From positions 1-64,000 of the forward strand of contig NZ_JNYE01000012.1 in NCBI RefSeq assembly GCF_000717185.1: a DNA stretch of 64,000 bases. The letters run 5' to 3'. The notes beneath the pieces were generated by a model. It was not told the origin of the DNA. It saw only the letters and a program-made list of their open reading frames with translations, and searched no databases. This DNA is from Kitasatospora phosalacinea. GTDB lineage: Bacteria; Actinomycetota; Actinomycetes; Streptomycetales; Streptomycetaceae. A program made the position numbers and the translations under genes. Positions 40,831-50,834 of the stretch are shown piece by piece. Each line of letters opens with the position of its first letter. Position 1 is the first letter of the stretch.

Positions 40831-40855
40831 CGGAGGCCCCGACGGGGGCGCTCAC

Positions 40856-43612
40856 TCAGAGGGCGTTCCTGCGCTGGAGGATGTTGTAGGCGATCCAGCC
40901 CGGGAGGACCGGGAGCCAGAAGGTGAGCAGGCGGTAGAGGAAGACGGCGGGGGTGGCGGCCGTGGCGGGGACGCCCGCGACGGTGAGGGCGGTGATCAGG
41001 GCGATCTCGACCGGGCCGATGCCGCCGGGGGTGGGGACGGCGGAGCCGGCCGCGTTGGCGGTGAGGAAGACCACCGCGACGGCCGCGTAGGTGACGTTGG
41101 CGCCGCCGCCGAAGGCGTGCACGGAGGCGTCCAGGCAGGCGGTGAAGGAGAGGGTCAGCAGGATGATGCCGCCGAAGCCGGTGACCAGCTTGCGGGGGGT
41201 CTGCATCAGGTCGAGCATCCGCGGGATGACGCCGAACAGCAGCGAGCGGACCCGGGTCACCACGAAGCGGCGCAGCGGGGCGACCGCGGCGACGACCAGG
41301 GCCAGGACGGCGGCGCTGAGCACGCCGATGATGACGGCCCGGGAGGCGCCGAGGTCGCCGTTGGTCTGCGAGCCGGTGATCAGGCCGAAGGCGAACAGCA
41401 GCAGCAGGTGGCCGCCGAGCCCGGCCAGCTGCGAGGCGCCGACCGAGGCGACGGCCTGGACCGGGCGGATGCCGGCCTTCTGCAGGTAGCGGGTGTTCAG
41501 GGCGATGCCGCCGACCGCGGCCGGGGCGACCAGCTTGACGAAGGAGCCGGCCAGCTGGGCGGCCACGGTGCGCCAGAACGGGAGCTTCTCCGGGACGAAG
41601 CCGGTCAGGCTCATCGCGGCGGCCACGTACGAGAACGCGGAGGCGGCCAGCGCGACCGAGGCCCACGCCCAGTTCATCTGGGAGACCTTGAACTGGTCGG
41701 GCCGGATCGTGGTCAGCGCCAGGTAGGCGGCGAAGGTGAGCGCCACCACCATGATCAGGGTCTTGGGCTTGAGGCGTTCCAGCTTGGCGGGGGCCAGCGG
41801 CGCCTCGGGGGCGATCTGCAGGATCTGCGCCCGGATCTTCGCGAGCAGGTCCTCGCCGGCCTGGGCGATGTCCTCCTCGGCCTGCTGCTGGGTGCGCTCG
41901 CCCGCGGCGACCTGCTTGAGGGCGAGGGCCTGGGCGGCGGCCTTGCGCTCCTTGGTCATCCGCTGGAGGTCGCCGCGGGTCTGCCGGCTCAGGCCGACGG
42001 GCTGCAGCAGCGGCAGCGCCTCGGCGACCCGGGTCGGGCCGAGGACGTCGGTGGCGACGGCCACCGCGCGCTCCGGGCCGACCCGCAGGGCGAAGGTGGT
42101 GAGCAGCTGGGCGACGTCGATGCGCAGCGTGAGGTCGCCCGCGGCGATGTCGCCGCCGGAGAGGTTGACCAGGCAGCCGGTGCGCTCGTCGACGGCCAGC
42201 AGGGACTCGCCGGTGAGGCGGCGGTGGGCGATCCGGCGCTCGTGCAGGGTGGAGACGGAACTCCAGAACGAGGCCATCACCGCGTCGGTGACCTCCTCGT
42301 CGGCGAGCTCGTCCAGCGTCCGCCCGGCCACGTTCTCGTAGACCAGGATCGCGGCGTCCGGGCCGAGCTCGGAGGTGGCGACCAGCTGCGGGGCGCGGGC
42401 CCCGGAGGCGGCCGCCGCGTACGCGATCAGGGCCTCCTGCTCCAGGGCCTGGCGCAGCGACTGGGGGCTGCGGCGGACGGCGACGGAGCGCAGCCGCAGG
42501 CGGCGCCAGGCGCGGTAGAAGAAGCCGGACGCCTGCTGCTCGCGGTCGATGATGTGGACGTCCAGCAGCGGGCCGGTCTGCTGGGTGACCAGGTAGCGGC
42601 GGGTGCCGCCGGGCGCGGCCGGGGCCAGGTGGGCGGCGGACGGGGCGAAGCCGACCTTGCGCAGGCCGATCATCAGGTGCTGCCCGGTGGGGCGGATGTT
42701 CGGCGAGCCGATCGCGTACAGCGTGCCGTACGCCACCGACCAGCCGATCAGGACGGTCAGCACCAGGGACAGCGGCGTGGTGTTGCCGTTGATCAGCTCG
42801 GCCGCCCCGGAGAGGATCACCACCACCCACAGGGCGACCCGCCAGCGCGGCCGGCTCGACATGCCGACCGCCGTCATGTAGGCGATGACGGGCGCCAGGT
42901 AGCCGTGCACCGGGTCGGTGAGCGTCTCCCCGCCGCCCGGCGGGAACTGGGTCAGCGCGTTGCGGATCTCCTCGGGGGCGCTGGCCGCGACCCACCAGTC
43001 GACGCCCAGCGAGACGCCGTACGCCAGCACCGAGGCGAGCACGCCGTCGGCGACCCGCAGGCCGTCGCGCTTGATCAGCCGCTCGACCGCGAAGGCCAGC
43101 GGCACGGTGAGCACCGCGATGGAGGAGACCAGCGCGGAGATCTTCGACAGCACGCCGGGGATCCGGTCGGCGTTGACCGTGATGTCCTTCTCGATGCCGG
43201 TGGTGGTGGAGACCGCCACCTGCGCCAGCACGAACACCAGGATGATCAGGAACAGGCCGCCCAGGAACTTCAGCAGGTCGGACGGGCGGTGCGCGCGCGG
43301 GGCGAGCAGCGGCTCGTCGACGGCCAGGTACTCGCCGGCCGGCTCCTCGGCGTCCGGCGCCGGCTCCTCGGCGTCCGGCGCCGGCTCCTCGGCGTCCGGC
43401 GCTGGCTCCCCGTCCGGCTCCGGCGGCCGCTCCGGTGCGTCCGGACGGTCCGGCCCGTCGTCCGACGGCAGCTGTGCGGCCACCGTTGCCTCCCCCGTGT
43501 GGTGCGCGTCCCGTCCCCGGTGGCGCAGGTCGACCGGACGCCCGGCGGAACCGTCGGTGGCGGGCTGCTCGGAGCCCTCGTCCACGTTCAATTCGGCCGT
43601 CCCGGTCGTCAT
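40856..43612 (-). CDS. Pseudokinase fused to LPG-synthase/flippase-type membrane domain
   Basis: A 918-residue membrane protein. The acidic N-terminus has three perfect EEPAPDA repeats encoded by 21-bp units (43341-43403). Six or so membrane helices follow (about 105-300), then a cytoplasmic kinase-like domain (about 330-590) reading LVATSELGPDAAILVYENVAGRTLDEL and LHERRIAHRRLTGESLL. The C-terminal ~300 residues are the lysylphosphatidylglycerol-synthase-type transmembrane domain (LTGFVPEKLPFWRTVAAQLAGSFVKLVAPAAVGG, AVPTPGGIGPVEIALITA). The kinase HGD/HRD aspartate and the DFG motif are replaced (HRRL, LSGG), so it should be catalytically dead. Role unknown; lipid flipping or glycan assembly is possible. 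Confidence 0.78.
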   Translation of the reverse strand: MTTGTAELNVDEGSEQPATDGSAGRPVDLRHRGRDAHHTGEATVAAQLPSDDGPDRPDAPERPPEPDGEPAPDAEEPAPDAEEPAPDAEEPAGEYLAVDEPLLAPRAHRPSDLLKFLGGLFLIILVFVLAQVAVSTTTGIEKDITVNADRIPGVLSKISALVSSIAVLTVPLAFAVERLIKRDGLRVADGVLASVLAYGVSLGVDWWVAASAPEEIRNALTQFPPGGGETLTDPVHGYLAPVIAYMTAVGMSSRPRWRVALWVVVILSGAAELINGNTTPLSLVLTVLIGWSVAYGTLYAIGSPNIRPTGQHLMIGLRKVGFAPSAAHLAPAAPGGTRRYLVTQQTGPLLDVHIIDREQQASGFFYRAWRRLRLRSVAVRRSPQSLRQALEQEALIAYAAAASGARAPQLVATSELGPDAAILVYENVAGRTLDELADEEVTDAVMASFWSSVSTLHERRIAHRRLTGESLLAVDERTGCLVNLSGGDIAAGDLTLRIDVAQLLTTFALRVGPERAVAVATDVLGPTRVAEALPLLQPVGLSRQTRGDLQRMTKERKAAAQALALKQVAAGERTQQQAEEDIAQAGEDLLAKIRAQILQIAPEAPLAPAKLERLKPKTLIMVVALTFAAYLALTTIRPDQFKVSQMNWAWASVALAASAFSYVAAAMSLTGFVPEKLPFWRTVAAQLAGSFVKLVAPAAVGGIALNTRYLQKAGIRPVQAVASVGASQLAGLGGHLLLLFAFGLITGSQTNGDLGASRAVIIGVLSAAVLALVVAAVAPLRRFVVTRVRSLLFGVIPRMLDLMQTPRKLVTGFGGIILLTLSFTACLDASVHAFGGGANVTYAAVAVVFLTANAAGSAVPTPGGIGPVEIALITALTVAGVPATAATPAVFLYRLLTFWLPVLPGWIAYNILQRRNAL
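43341..43403. repeat. Three 21-bp in-frame repeats in the flippase-like gene
   Basis: GGCTCCTCGGCGTCCGGCGCC occurs three times in tandem (the last base of the third copy differs), coding the EEPAPDA units before the first membrane helix. Confidence 0.95.
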
Positions 43613-43752
43613 GGTCTTCGTCCTCGTGCGTCGCACTGCCCCGAAGATGCTGCCATGCCCGCCACCCGGCTGCGGTCCAGGGGCGGCATCCCGCGCGCCG
43701 GGTCGCCCGCACGGGGTGCGGGAAATCGACCGGATGGGGAAGAATGCGGCGG

Positions 43753-44082
43753 ATGACCGACCCCGAGGACGCCCCCGCGATCCCGCCGTACGCCGAGGCG
43801 GTGCTCGACCTCGCCGAACGCATCCCGCCCGGGAGGGTCATGACGTACGGCGACGTCGCCGAGTACCTGGGCCGCGGCGGCCCCCGGCAGGTCGGCCGGG
43901 TGATGGCGCTGTACGGGGCGCCGGTGCCCTGGTGGCGGGTGATCCGGGCGGACGGGCGGCCGCTGCCCGGCCACGAGCACCGCGCGCTGCCCGAGTACCG
44001 GGCCGAGGGCACCCCGCTGCGCACCGTCGGCGGCGAACCGCGGGTCGACCTGCGGGCCGCCCGCTGGGACGGGACGCCCTGA
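43753..44082 (+). CDS. Alkyltransferase-like protein (ATL), MGMT family
   Basis: A 109-residue protein of the O6-alkylguanine-DNA alkyltransferase C-domain fold: IPPGRVMTYGDVAEYLGRGGPRQVGRVMAL is the DNA-binding winged helix with the arginine finger region. The active-site motif PCHRV of real alkyltransferases reads PWWRV here, so the acceptor cysteine is replaced by tryptophan. Such ATL proteins bind O6-alkylguanine lesions and pass them to nucleotide excision repair. Next to it stands the AdnAB helicase-nuclease. The ATG at 43753 has no clear ribosome site; AAGAAT seven bases upstream may serve as -10. Confidence 0.88.
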   Translation: MTDPEDAPAIPPYAEAVLDLAERIPPGRVMTYGDVAEYLGRGGPRQVGRVMALYGAPVPWWRVIRADGRPLPGHEHRALPEYRAEGTPLRTVGGEPRVDLRAARWDGTP

Positions 44083-44135
44083 GCAGCGGGGGTGCGCCGG
44101 AGGGGTCTGTGGGTGCAGGATCGTAGGCTCGTCGT

Positions 44136-44158
44136 GGCGGGCCACCCCACGGCCCGCC
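44136..44158 (+). terminator. Hairpin between ATL and adnA
   Basis: GGCGGGCC at 44136-44143 pairs with GGCCCGCC at 44151-44158 over a 7-nt loop. It lies only 30 bp before adnA, so it could instead be a leader structure. Confidence 0.45.
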
Positions 44159-44187
44159 GCTGAACCGCCGTACGACCCTGGACCGCA

Positions 44188-47100
44188 GTGACCTCACCGT
44201 TCCGCCTGGTGCGCAACCCCCTCGCCCAGCCCGACCCGCCGCAGCTGGACGCCTTCCAGCAGGCGGTCGTCGAGCACGCCTCGGGGCCGCTGCTGGTGCT
44301 CGCGGGCCCCGGGACGGGCAAGACCACCACCCTGGTCGAGGCGGTCGCCCGGCGGGTCGCCGACGGCACCGCGCCCGAGCGCGTCCTGGTGCTGACCTTC
44401 AGCCGCAAGGCCGCGATGGAGCTGCGCGACCGGATGACCGCCCGGATCGGCGCCACCGCCCCGCAGGCCACCACCTTCCACTCGTTCTGCTACGCCCTGC
44501 TGCGCGCCCACCAGCCGCCCGAGGAGTACGCCGAGCCGCTGCGCCTGCTCTCCGGCCCCGAGCAGGACGTGATGGTCCGCGAACTGCTCGCGGGCGGCGC
44601 CGAGGACGCGAAGGCGGGCGTCGGCACCATCGACTGGCCGCTGGACCTGCGGGCCTGCCTGACCACCCGCGGCTTCGCCGACGAGGTCCGCGCCGTGCTC
44701 GCCCGCAGCCGCGAGCTCGGCCTCGGCGAGCAGGAGCTGGAGCGCTTCGCGGCGGGCGTGCGGCGCCCCGACTGGGCCGCCGCTGCGCACTTCCTGGCCG
44801 CCTACCTGGACGTGCTGGACCTGCGCGGCGTTCTCGACTACGCCGAGCTGGTCCACCGCGCCGTGCTGCTCGCCGGGCGGCCCGAGGTCGCCGCCGAACT
44901 GCGCGCCCGCTACGACGCGGTGTTCGTCGACGAGTACCAGGACACCGATCCCGCCCAGGTCCGGCTGCTGCGCCACCTCGCCGGGGACGGGCGCGACCTG
45001 GTCGCCGTCGGCGACCCCGACCAGTCGATCTACGCCTTCCGCGGCGCCGACGTGAACGGCATCCTGGAGTTCCCCGACGCCTTCCGGCGCACCGACGGCC
45101 GCCCCGCCGAGGTCAAGGTGCTGCGCCGCTCCCGGCGCTCCGGCGCGGTGCTGCTGGCCGCCTCCCGCGAGCTGGCCCGCCGGATGCCGATGGGCCGGCT
45201 GCCCGCCGACAAGCTCGCCGCGCACCGCGCCCTGCTGCCCTCCCGGGAGGGCGGCGCCGTCGAGGTGTACACCTACCCGACGCCCGGCGCCGAGCTCGAC
45301 TCGGTCGCCGACCTGCTGCGCCGCGCCCACCTGGAGGACGGCGTCCCCTGGGGCGAGATGGCGGTCCTGGTCCGGGCCGGGTCCCGGACGATACCGGCGG
45401 TGCGCCGCGCGCTGGCCGCCGCGGGCGTCCCGCTGGAGATCGACGGCGACGACCTGCCGCTGCGCGAGGAGGCCGCCGTCGTCCCGCTGCTGCTCGCCCT
45501 GCGGGTCTGCGCCGAGGGCCCCGGCGCGCTCACCGCCGACCTCGCGCGCACCCTGCTCACCGGACCGCTCGCCGCCCTCGACGGCTCCGACCTGCGCCGC
45601 CTGGGCCGCACCCTGCGCGAGGAGGAGCGCCGGGCGCTCGCCGCCGACGGCGCCCCCGGCGTGGTCCGCCCCGCCGAGGAGCTGGTCCGCGAGGCCCTGG
45701 ACCACCCCGAACTGCTCGCCCTGCTGGACGCCCCCTACGCCCGCCGCGCGTACGAGCTCGGCGTGCTGCTGCGCAAGGTCCGCGAACTGCTGGCGGGCGG
45801 CGCGAGCGCCGAGGACGCGCTGTGGGAGCTGTGGGACGGCTCCCGGCGCTGGCGCGAGCGGCTGGAGCGGGCCGCCCTGCGCGGCGGCCCCGCCGGGCGC
45901 AACGCCGACCGGGACCTGGACGCGCTGTGCGCCCTGTTCGAGACCGCGGCCCGCGCCGAGGAGCGGGTCACCGGCCACCGCGGCGCCCTCGACCTGCTCG
46001 CCGAGGTCGAGGCCCAGGACATCGCCGCCGACACCCTGCACGTGCGCGCCGTGCGCCCCGACGCCGTCCGGCTGATGACCGCGCACCGCTCCAAGGGCCT
46101 GGAGTGGCGCCTGGTCGTCGTCGCCGGCGTCCAGGAGGGCCTCTGGCCCGACCTGCGCCGCCGCGGCTCGCTGCTGGAGGCCGACCGGATCGGCCGCGAC
46201 GGCCTCGCCGAACCGCTCTCCCCGGCCGCGCTGCTCGCCGAGGAGCGGCGGCTGTTCTACGTCGCCGCGACGCGGGCCAAGGACCGGCTGGTGGTCACCG
46301 CCGTCAAGGCCCCCGCCGAGGACGGCGACGAGCCCTCCCGGTTCCTGCGCGAGCTCTACCGCGAGAGCGTCGACCCCCGCACCGGCAAGGTGCTGGAGCG
46401 CACCCCCCGGGTCAAGGTCGCCGACGTCACCTCCCGGCCGCGCCGCCCGCTGTCGGTGCCCGCGCTGGTCGCCGAACTGCGCGCCGTCACCGTCGACCCG
46501 ACCCGCTCCCCGCAGCTGCGCCGGGCCGCCGCCGAACGCCTCGCCACCCTCGCCGCCGCCCTCGACGAGGACGGCCGCCCGCTCGTCCCCGCCGCCCACC
46601 CCGACCAGTGGTGGGGCCTGGACGACCCCACCGCCGCCCCGCAGCCGCTGCGCGAGCCCGAGCAGCCCGTGCGGCTCTCCGGCAGCGGCCTGGAGCAGCT
46701 GGAGTCCTGCGCGCTCCAGTGGTTCCTGGAGAAGGACGTCAGGGCGGGCGGCACCGCCTCCGCCGCCCAGGGCTTCGGCAACGTGGTGCACGCCCTCGCC
46801 GACGAGGTCGGCTCCGGCCGCACCCCCGCCGACCTGGCCGTCCTGATGGAGCGCCTGGACACCGTCTGGGACGCCCTCGCCTTCGACGCGCCGTGGAAGT
46901 CCACCCAGGAGAAGGGCGAGGCCCGCGCCGCCCTGGAGCGCTTCCTGCGCTGGCACGTGCTGGAGCGCGAGCGCACCACCGTCGCCACCGAGCACGGCTT
47001 CGACCTGACCCTGGACGTCGGCGGCGTCGCGGTGCGCATCCGCGGCTCGATGGACCGGGTCGAGGCCGACGCCGCGGGCCGGGCGTACGTCGTCGACTTC

Positions 47101-47460
47101 AAGACCGGCAAGCAGGTGCCGAGCGACAAGTCGCTGCCCGACCACCGTCAGCTCGCCGTCTACCAGCTGGCGGTGAGCCGCGGCGCGCTCGACGCGCTGC
47201 CCGGCTTCGAGCACGGCGCCACCCCCGGCGGCGCCGAACTGGTGCACCTGCGCGAACCGGACAGGAAGGACCCGGAGGCTCCCAAGGTGCAGCGGCAGCT
47301 GCCCGAGGAGAGCACCCCCTGGATCGAGGACCTGCTGGTGGAGACCGCCGGGAAGGTGCTCGCCGAGAAGTTCACCCCCACCGCGGGCGAGCGCTGCGGG
47401 CGCTGCGCCTTCCGCGGCAGCTGCTCCGCGCAGCGGGACGGCCGGCATGTCGTCGACTGA
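44188..47460 (+). CDS. adnA: AdnA, helicase-nuclease subunit with Fe-S motif
   Basis: A 1090-residue UvrD-type motor fused to a RecB-family nuclease. Motor motifs: Q motif LDAFQQAVVEH, Walker A LAGPGTGKTTT, THSFCY-like region TFHSFCYALL, Walker B VFVDEYQDTD, GDPDQSIYAFRGAD, MTAHRSKGLEWRLVVV and FYVAATRAKDRLVVTA. The C-terminal nuclease (about 820-1085) has VVDFKTGKQVP and LAVYQLAV, and cysteines in LESCALQWFL and ERCGRCAFRGSC that match the Fe-S staple of AddB-type nucleases. With AdnB it resects double-strand breaks as the actinobacterial counterpart of RecBCD. GTG start; ribosome site weak. Confidence 0.93.
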   Translation: MTSPFRLVRNPLAQPDPPQLDAFQQAVVEHASGPLLVLAGPGTGKTTTLVEAVARRVADGTAPERVLVLTFSRKAAMELRDRMTARIGATAPQATTFHSFCYALLRAHQPPEEYAEPLRLLSGPEQDVMVRELLAGGAEDAKAGVGTIDWPLDLRACLTTRGFADEVRAVLARSRELGLGEQELERFAAGVRRPDWAAAAHFLAAYLDVLDLRGVLDYAELVHRAVLLAGRPEVAAELRARYDAVFVDEYQDTDPAQVRLLRHLAGDGRDLVAVGDPDQSIYAFRGADVNGILEFPDAFRRTDGRPAEVKVLRRSRRSGAVLLAASRELARRMPMGRLPADKLAAHRALLPSREGGAVEVYTYPTPGAELDSVADLLRRAHLEDGVPWGEMAVLVRAGSRTIPAVRRALAAAGVPLEIDGDDLPLREEAAVVPLLLALRVCAEGPGALTADLARTLLTGPLAALDGSDLRRLGRTLREEERRALAADGAPGVVRPAEELVREALDHPELLALLDAPYARRAYELGVLLRKVRELLAGGASAEDALWELWDGSRRWRERLERAALRGGPAGRNADRDLDALCALFETAARAEERVTGHRGALDLLAEVEAQDIAADTLHVRAVRPDAVRLMTAHRSKGLEWRLVVVAGVQEGLWPDLRRRGSLLEADRIGRDGLAEPLSPAALLAEERRLFYVAATRAKDRLVVTAVKAPAEDGDEPSRFLRELYRESVDPRTGKVLERTPRVKVADVTSRPRRPLSVPALVAELRAVTVDPTRSPQLRRAAAERLATLAAALDEDGRPLVPAAHPDQWWGLDDPTAAPQPLREPEQPVRLSGSGLEQLESCALQWFLEKDVRAGGTASAAQGFGNVVHALADEVGSGRTPADLAVLMERLDTVWDALAFDAPWKSTQEKGEARAALERFLRWHVLERERTTVATEHGFDLTLDVGGVAVRIRGSMDRVEADAAGRAYVVDFKTGKQVPSDKSLPDHRQLAVYQLAVSRGALDALPGFEHGATPGGAELVHLREPDRKDPEAPKVQRQLPEESTPWIEDLLVETAGKVLAEKFTPTAGERCGRCAFRGSCSAQRDGRHVVD

Positions 47461-50400
47461 GCCGCTCCGGCACCCGGCCCAGCTCCGCGAACTGCTCGGG
47501 ATCCCGTTCAACGACGAGCAGTTGGCGGCGATCGGCGCGCCCATGGAACCCGGCGTGATCGTGGCCGGCGCGGGCTCCGGCAAGACCACCGTGATGGCCG
47601 CCCGGGTGGTCTGGCTGGTCGGCTCCGGCGCGGTGCGCCCCGAGCAGGTGCTCGGCCTGACCTTCACCAACAAGGCGGCCGGGGAGCTCTCCGAACGCGT
47701 CCGGGCCGCCCTGCTGCGCGCCGGGGCCCGCGAGGAGGACGAGGACGCCCTCGGCGAACCGCAGATCTCCACCTACCACGCCTTCGCCGGGACACTGCTC
47801 AAGGAGCACGGCCTGCGCCTGGGCATCGAACCCGACGTCCGGCTGCTCGCCGACGCCACCCGCTTCCAGCTCGCCGCCCGCGTCCTGCGCCAGGCCCGCG
47901 GCCCCTTCCCGGCGCTCACCGGCACCTTCTCCGCGCTGGTCGCCGAGATCGTCGCGCTGGACTCCGAACTCGCCGAGCACCTGGTCGAACCCGCGCAGCT
48001 GCGGGCGTACGACGAGGAACTGCTCGACCGGCTGGCCACCGTCAAGCTCACCAACGACGACCTGCGGGCCGTCCCGAAGGCCGCCCGCGGCCGCCAGGAG
48101 CTGCTGCGCCTGGTCGAGGACTACCGGGCCCGCAAGCAGAAGCTCGGCCTGCTCGACTTCGGCGACCAGATCGCCGCCTCCGCCCGGCTCGCCACCCGGC
48201 GCCCCGAGGTCGGCGAGCTGCTGCGCGCGCAGTACCGGGTGGTGCTGCTGGACGAGTACCAGGACACCTCCGTCGCCCAACGCCTCATGCTGGCGGGCCT
48301 GTTCGGCGGCGAGCGGGGCGCCGGGCACCCGGTCACCGCGGTCGGCGACCCCTGCCAGGCGATCTACGGCTGGCGCGGCGCCTCGGTCGCCAACCTGGAC
48401 GACTTCCCCCGGCACTTCCCGCGCGCCGACGGCAGCGGGGCGCACCGCTTCGCGCTCAGCGAGAACCGCCGCAGCGGCGGCCGCCTGCTCGACTTCGCCA
48501 ACCGGCTCGCCGCCCCGCTGCGCGCCATGCACGAGGGCGTGGAGGCGCTGCGGCCCGCCCCCGGTGCCGAGCGCGACGGCTACGCCCGCGTCGCGCTGCT
48601 GCCCACCCACGCCGAGGAGGTCGACTGGCTGGCCGACTCGGTCGCCCACCTGGTGCGCACCGGCACCGCGCCCGGCCGGATCGCCGTGCTCTGCCGGGCC
48701 GGCAGCTCCTTCGCCGACCTGCACGCCGCGCTGGTCGCCCGGCAGGTCCCGGTCGAGGTGGTCGGCCTCGGCGGGCTGCTGCAACTCCCCGAGGTAGCCG
48801 ACCTGGTGGCGGTCTGCGAGGTGCTGCAGGACCCGACCGCGAACGCCGCCCTGGTCCGGCTGCTGATCGGCCCGCGCTGGCGCACCGGCCCGCGCGACCT
48901 GGCGCTGCTCGGCCGCCGCGCCGCCGAACTCGTCCGCACCGCCCGCCCCGGCGAGCAGGACGCCCTGGCCGCCGCCGTCGCCGAGACCGACCCGACCGAG
49001 GTGGTCTCGCTGGCCGACGCGCTGGAGACCTTCGTCGACGCCGAGCAGCCCGACGACCTGCCGTTCTCGCCCGAGGCGCGGGTCCGCTTCGCCCGCTTCG
49101 CCCGGGAGATCCGCGAGCTGCGCCGGGCGCTGGCCGAGCCGCTGATGGACGTCCTGCACCGGGTGCTGACCGTCACCGGCCTGGAGGTCGAACTCTCCGC
49201 CTCCCCGCTGGCGCTGGCCGCCCGCCGCCGCGAGACCCTGCACTCCTTCCTGGACATCGCCGCCTCCTTCGCCGACCTGGACGGCGACCCCGGCCTGGCC
49301 GCGTTCCTGGCCTTCCTGCGCGCCGCCCAGGAGTACGAGCGCGGCCTGGACGCCGGGCTGCCCGGCGGCGAGGACACCGTCAAGGTGCTCACCGCGCACA
49401 AGTCCAAGGGCCTGGAGTGGGACGTGGTCGCCGTCCCCGGCCTGGTCAAGGGCGGCTTCCCGTCCGGCCAGGGGCGCGAGCGCTGGACGTCCACCCGCCG
49501 GGTGCTGCCGCACGCCCTGCGCGGCGACGCCGCCACGCTGCCCGCCGACCCGGCCTGGAACGCCAAGGGCATGGGCGCGTTCAAGAAGGAGACGGCGCAG
49601 CACGGCGAGGTGGAGGAACTGCGGCTCGGCTACGTCGCCTTCACCCGGCCGCGCTCGCTGCTGCTGGCCTCCGGGCACTGGTGGGGGCCGTCCCAGAAGC
49701 GCCGCCGCGGGCCGTCGGAGTTCCTGCGGCAGCTGCGCGAGCACTGCGAGCGGCCCGGCGACGGCGAGGTCGAGCACTGGGCCGAGGAGCCCGCGGCGGA
49801 CGCGCAGAACCCGGCGTTCGACGTCTCGGTGGAGACCCCCTGGCCGCTGCCGCTGGACGGGGCCGCGCAGCACGCCCGCCGCCGGGTCGCCCGGGTGGTG
49901 CGGCAGCGGATCGCCGGGGCCCCCGCGCCCGCGGCCGAGCCGATGGGCGTCGAGGACCAGCGGCTGCTGGCCTCCTGGGACCGCGACCTGACCGCCCTGC
50001 TGGGCGAGTTGGAGCGCTCCCGGCGGGCCGTCCGGGACGTCGAGCTGCCCGCTTCGCTGTCCGCCTCCCAGCTGATGCGGCTGGCCGCCGACCCCGACGG
50101 CTTCGCCCGCGACCTGGCCCGCCCGATGCCCCGCCCGCCCGCGCCCGCCGCCCGCCGCGGCACCCGCTTCCACGCCTGGGTGCAGTCCCGCTACGACCAG
50201 CCGCTGCTGCTCGGCCCGGACGCGCTGCCCGGCCTGGACGCCGAGGAGATCGAGGACGAGCGCGACCTGGAGCGGCTCAAGGAGGCGTTCCTGCACGGCC
50301 CCTACGCCCGCCGCACCCCGCACCGGGTCGAGGCGCCCTTCCAACTGGTGCTCGCGGGGCGGGTGGTGCGCGGCCGGATCGACGCGGTCTACCGGGACGC

Positions 50401-50635
50401 CGACCGTGGCACTGGGTCACCGCGGTACGAGGTGGTGGACTGGAAGACCGGCCGGGAGGAGAGCGGCGACCCGCTGCAACTCGCCATCTACCGGCTGGCC
50501 TGGGCCGAGCAGGTCGGCGCCCCGCCGGAGGAGGTCGCCGCCTCGTTCTGCTACGTGCGCTCCGGGCGGGTCGAAACGCCGTCAGGACTTCCCGGCCGAA
50601 AAGAGTTGAGCGATCTTCTGATCGGGAATAGGTAG
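47447..50635 (+). CDS. adnB: AdnB, helicase-nuclease subunit
   Basis: A 1062-residue partner of AdnA. Motor motifs: Q motif FNDEQLAAI, Walker A VAGAGSGKTTVM, THAFA-type STYHAFAGTLL, Walker B VLLDEYQDTS, GDPCQAIYGWRGAS, LTAHKSKGLEWDVVAVPGL and GYVAFTRPRSLLLA. The nuclease domain (about 830-1050) has RGTRFHAWVQ, VVDWKTGREES, QLAIYRLAW and SFCYVRSG; unlike AdnA it shows no cysteine cluster. In mycobacteria AdnB is the leading 3'-5' motor. The ATG overlaps the adnA stop by 14 bases, so the two subunits are made together. Confidence 0.93.
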   Translation: MSSTEPLRHPAQLRELLGIPFNDEQLAAIGAPMEPGVIVAGAGSGKTTVMAARVVWLVGSGAVRPEQVLGLTFTNKAAGELSERVRAALLRAGAREEDEDALGEPQISTYHAFAGTLLKEHGLRLGIEPDVRLLADATRFQLAARVLRQARGPFPALTGTFSALVAEIVALDSELAEHLVEPAQLRAYDEELLDRLATVKLTNDDLRAVPKAARGRQELLRLVEDYRARKQKLGLLDFGDQIAASARLATRRPEVGELLRAQYRVVLLDEYQDTSVAQRLMLAGLFGGERGAGHPVTAVGDPCQAIYGWRGASVANLDDFPRHFPRADGSGAHRFALSENRRSGGRLLDFANRLAAPLRAMHEGVEALRPAPGAERDGYARVALLPTHAEEVDWLADSVAHLVRTGTAPGRIAVLCRAGSSFADLHAALVARQVPVEVVGLGGLLQLPEVADLVAVCEVLQDPTANAALVRLLIGPRWRTGPRDLALLGRRAAELVRTARPGEQDALAAAVAETDPTEVVSLADALETFVDAEQPDDLPFSPEARVRFARFAREIRELRRALAEPLMDVLHRVLTVTGLEVELSASPLALAARRRETLHSFLDIAASFADLDGDPGLAAFLAFLRAAQEYERGLDAGLPGGEDTVKVLTAHKSKGLEWDVVAVPGLVKGGFPSGQGRERWTSTRRVLPHALRGDAATLPADPAWNAKGMGAFKKETAQHGEVEELRLGYVAFTRPRSLLLASGHWWGPSQKRRRGPSEFLRQLREHCERPGDGEVEHWAEEPAADAQNPAFDVSVETPWPLPLDGAAQHARRRVARVVRQRIAGAPAPAAEPMGVEDQRLLASWDRDLTALLGELERSRRAVRDVELPASLSASQLMRLAADPDGFARDLARPMPRPPAPAARRGTRFHAWVQSRYDQPLLLGPDALPGLDAEEIEDERDLERLKEAFLHGPYARRTPHRVEAPFQLVLAGRVVRGRIDAVYRDADRGTGSPRYEVVDWKTGREESGDPLQLAIYRLAWAEQVGAPPEEVAASFCYVRSGRVETPSGLPGRKELSDLLIGNR

Positions 50636-50834
50636 AAAAGAGTCACTCAGAGCACCCAACCCGTCACGAGATCACGCGAAACCTGTGCGCCCTGCACGTT
50701 TCGTGCCTATTGTGGGGTCGGTAACCGGTCATCCCTCGTACTCCGGCCGCCGTCAGGGCCTCCCGACCCCCTGACCTCCCGTCAGACCCGCAGGTGCCGA
50801 GCAGCACCCGCACCTTCCGCTGGAGAGACCGACG

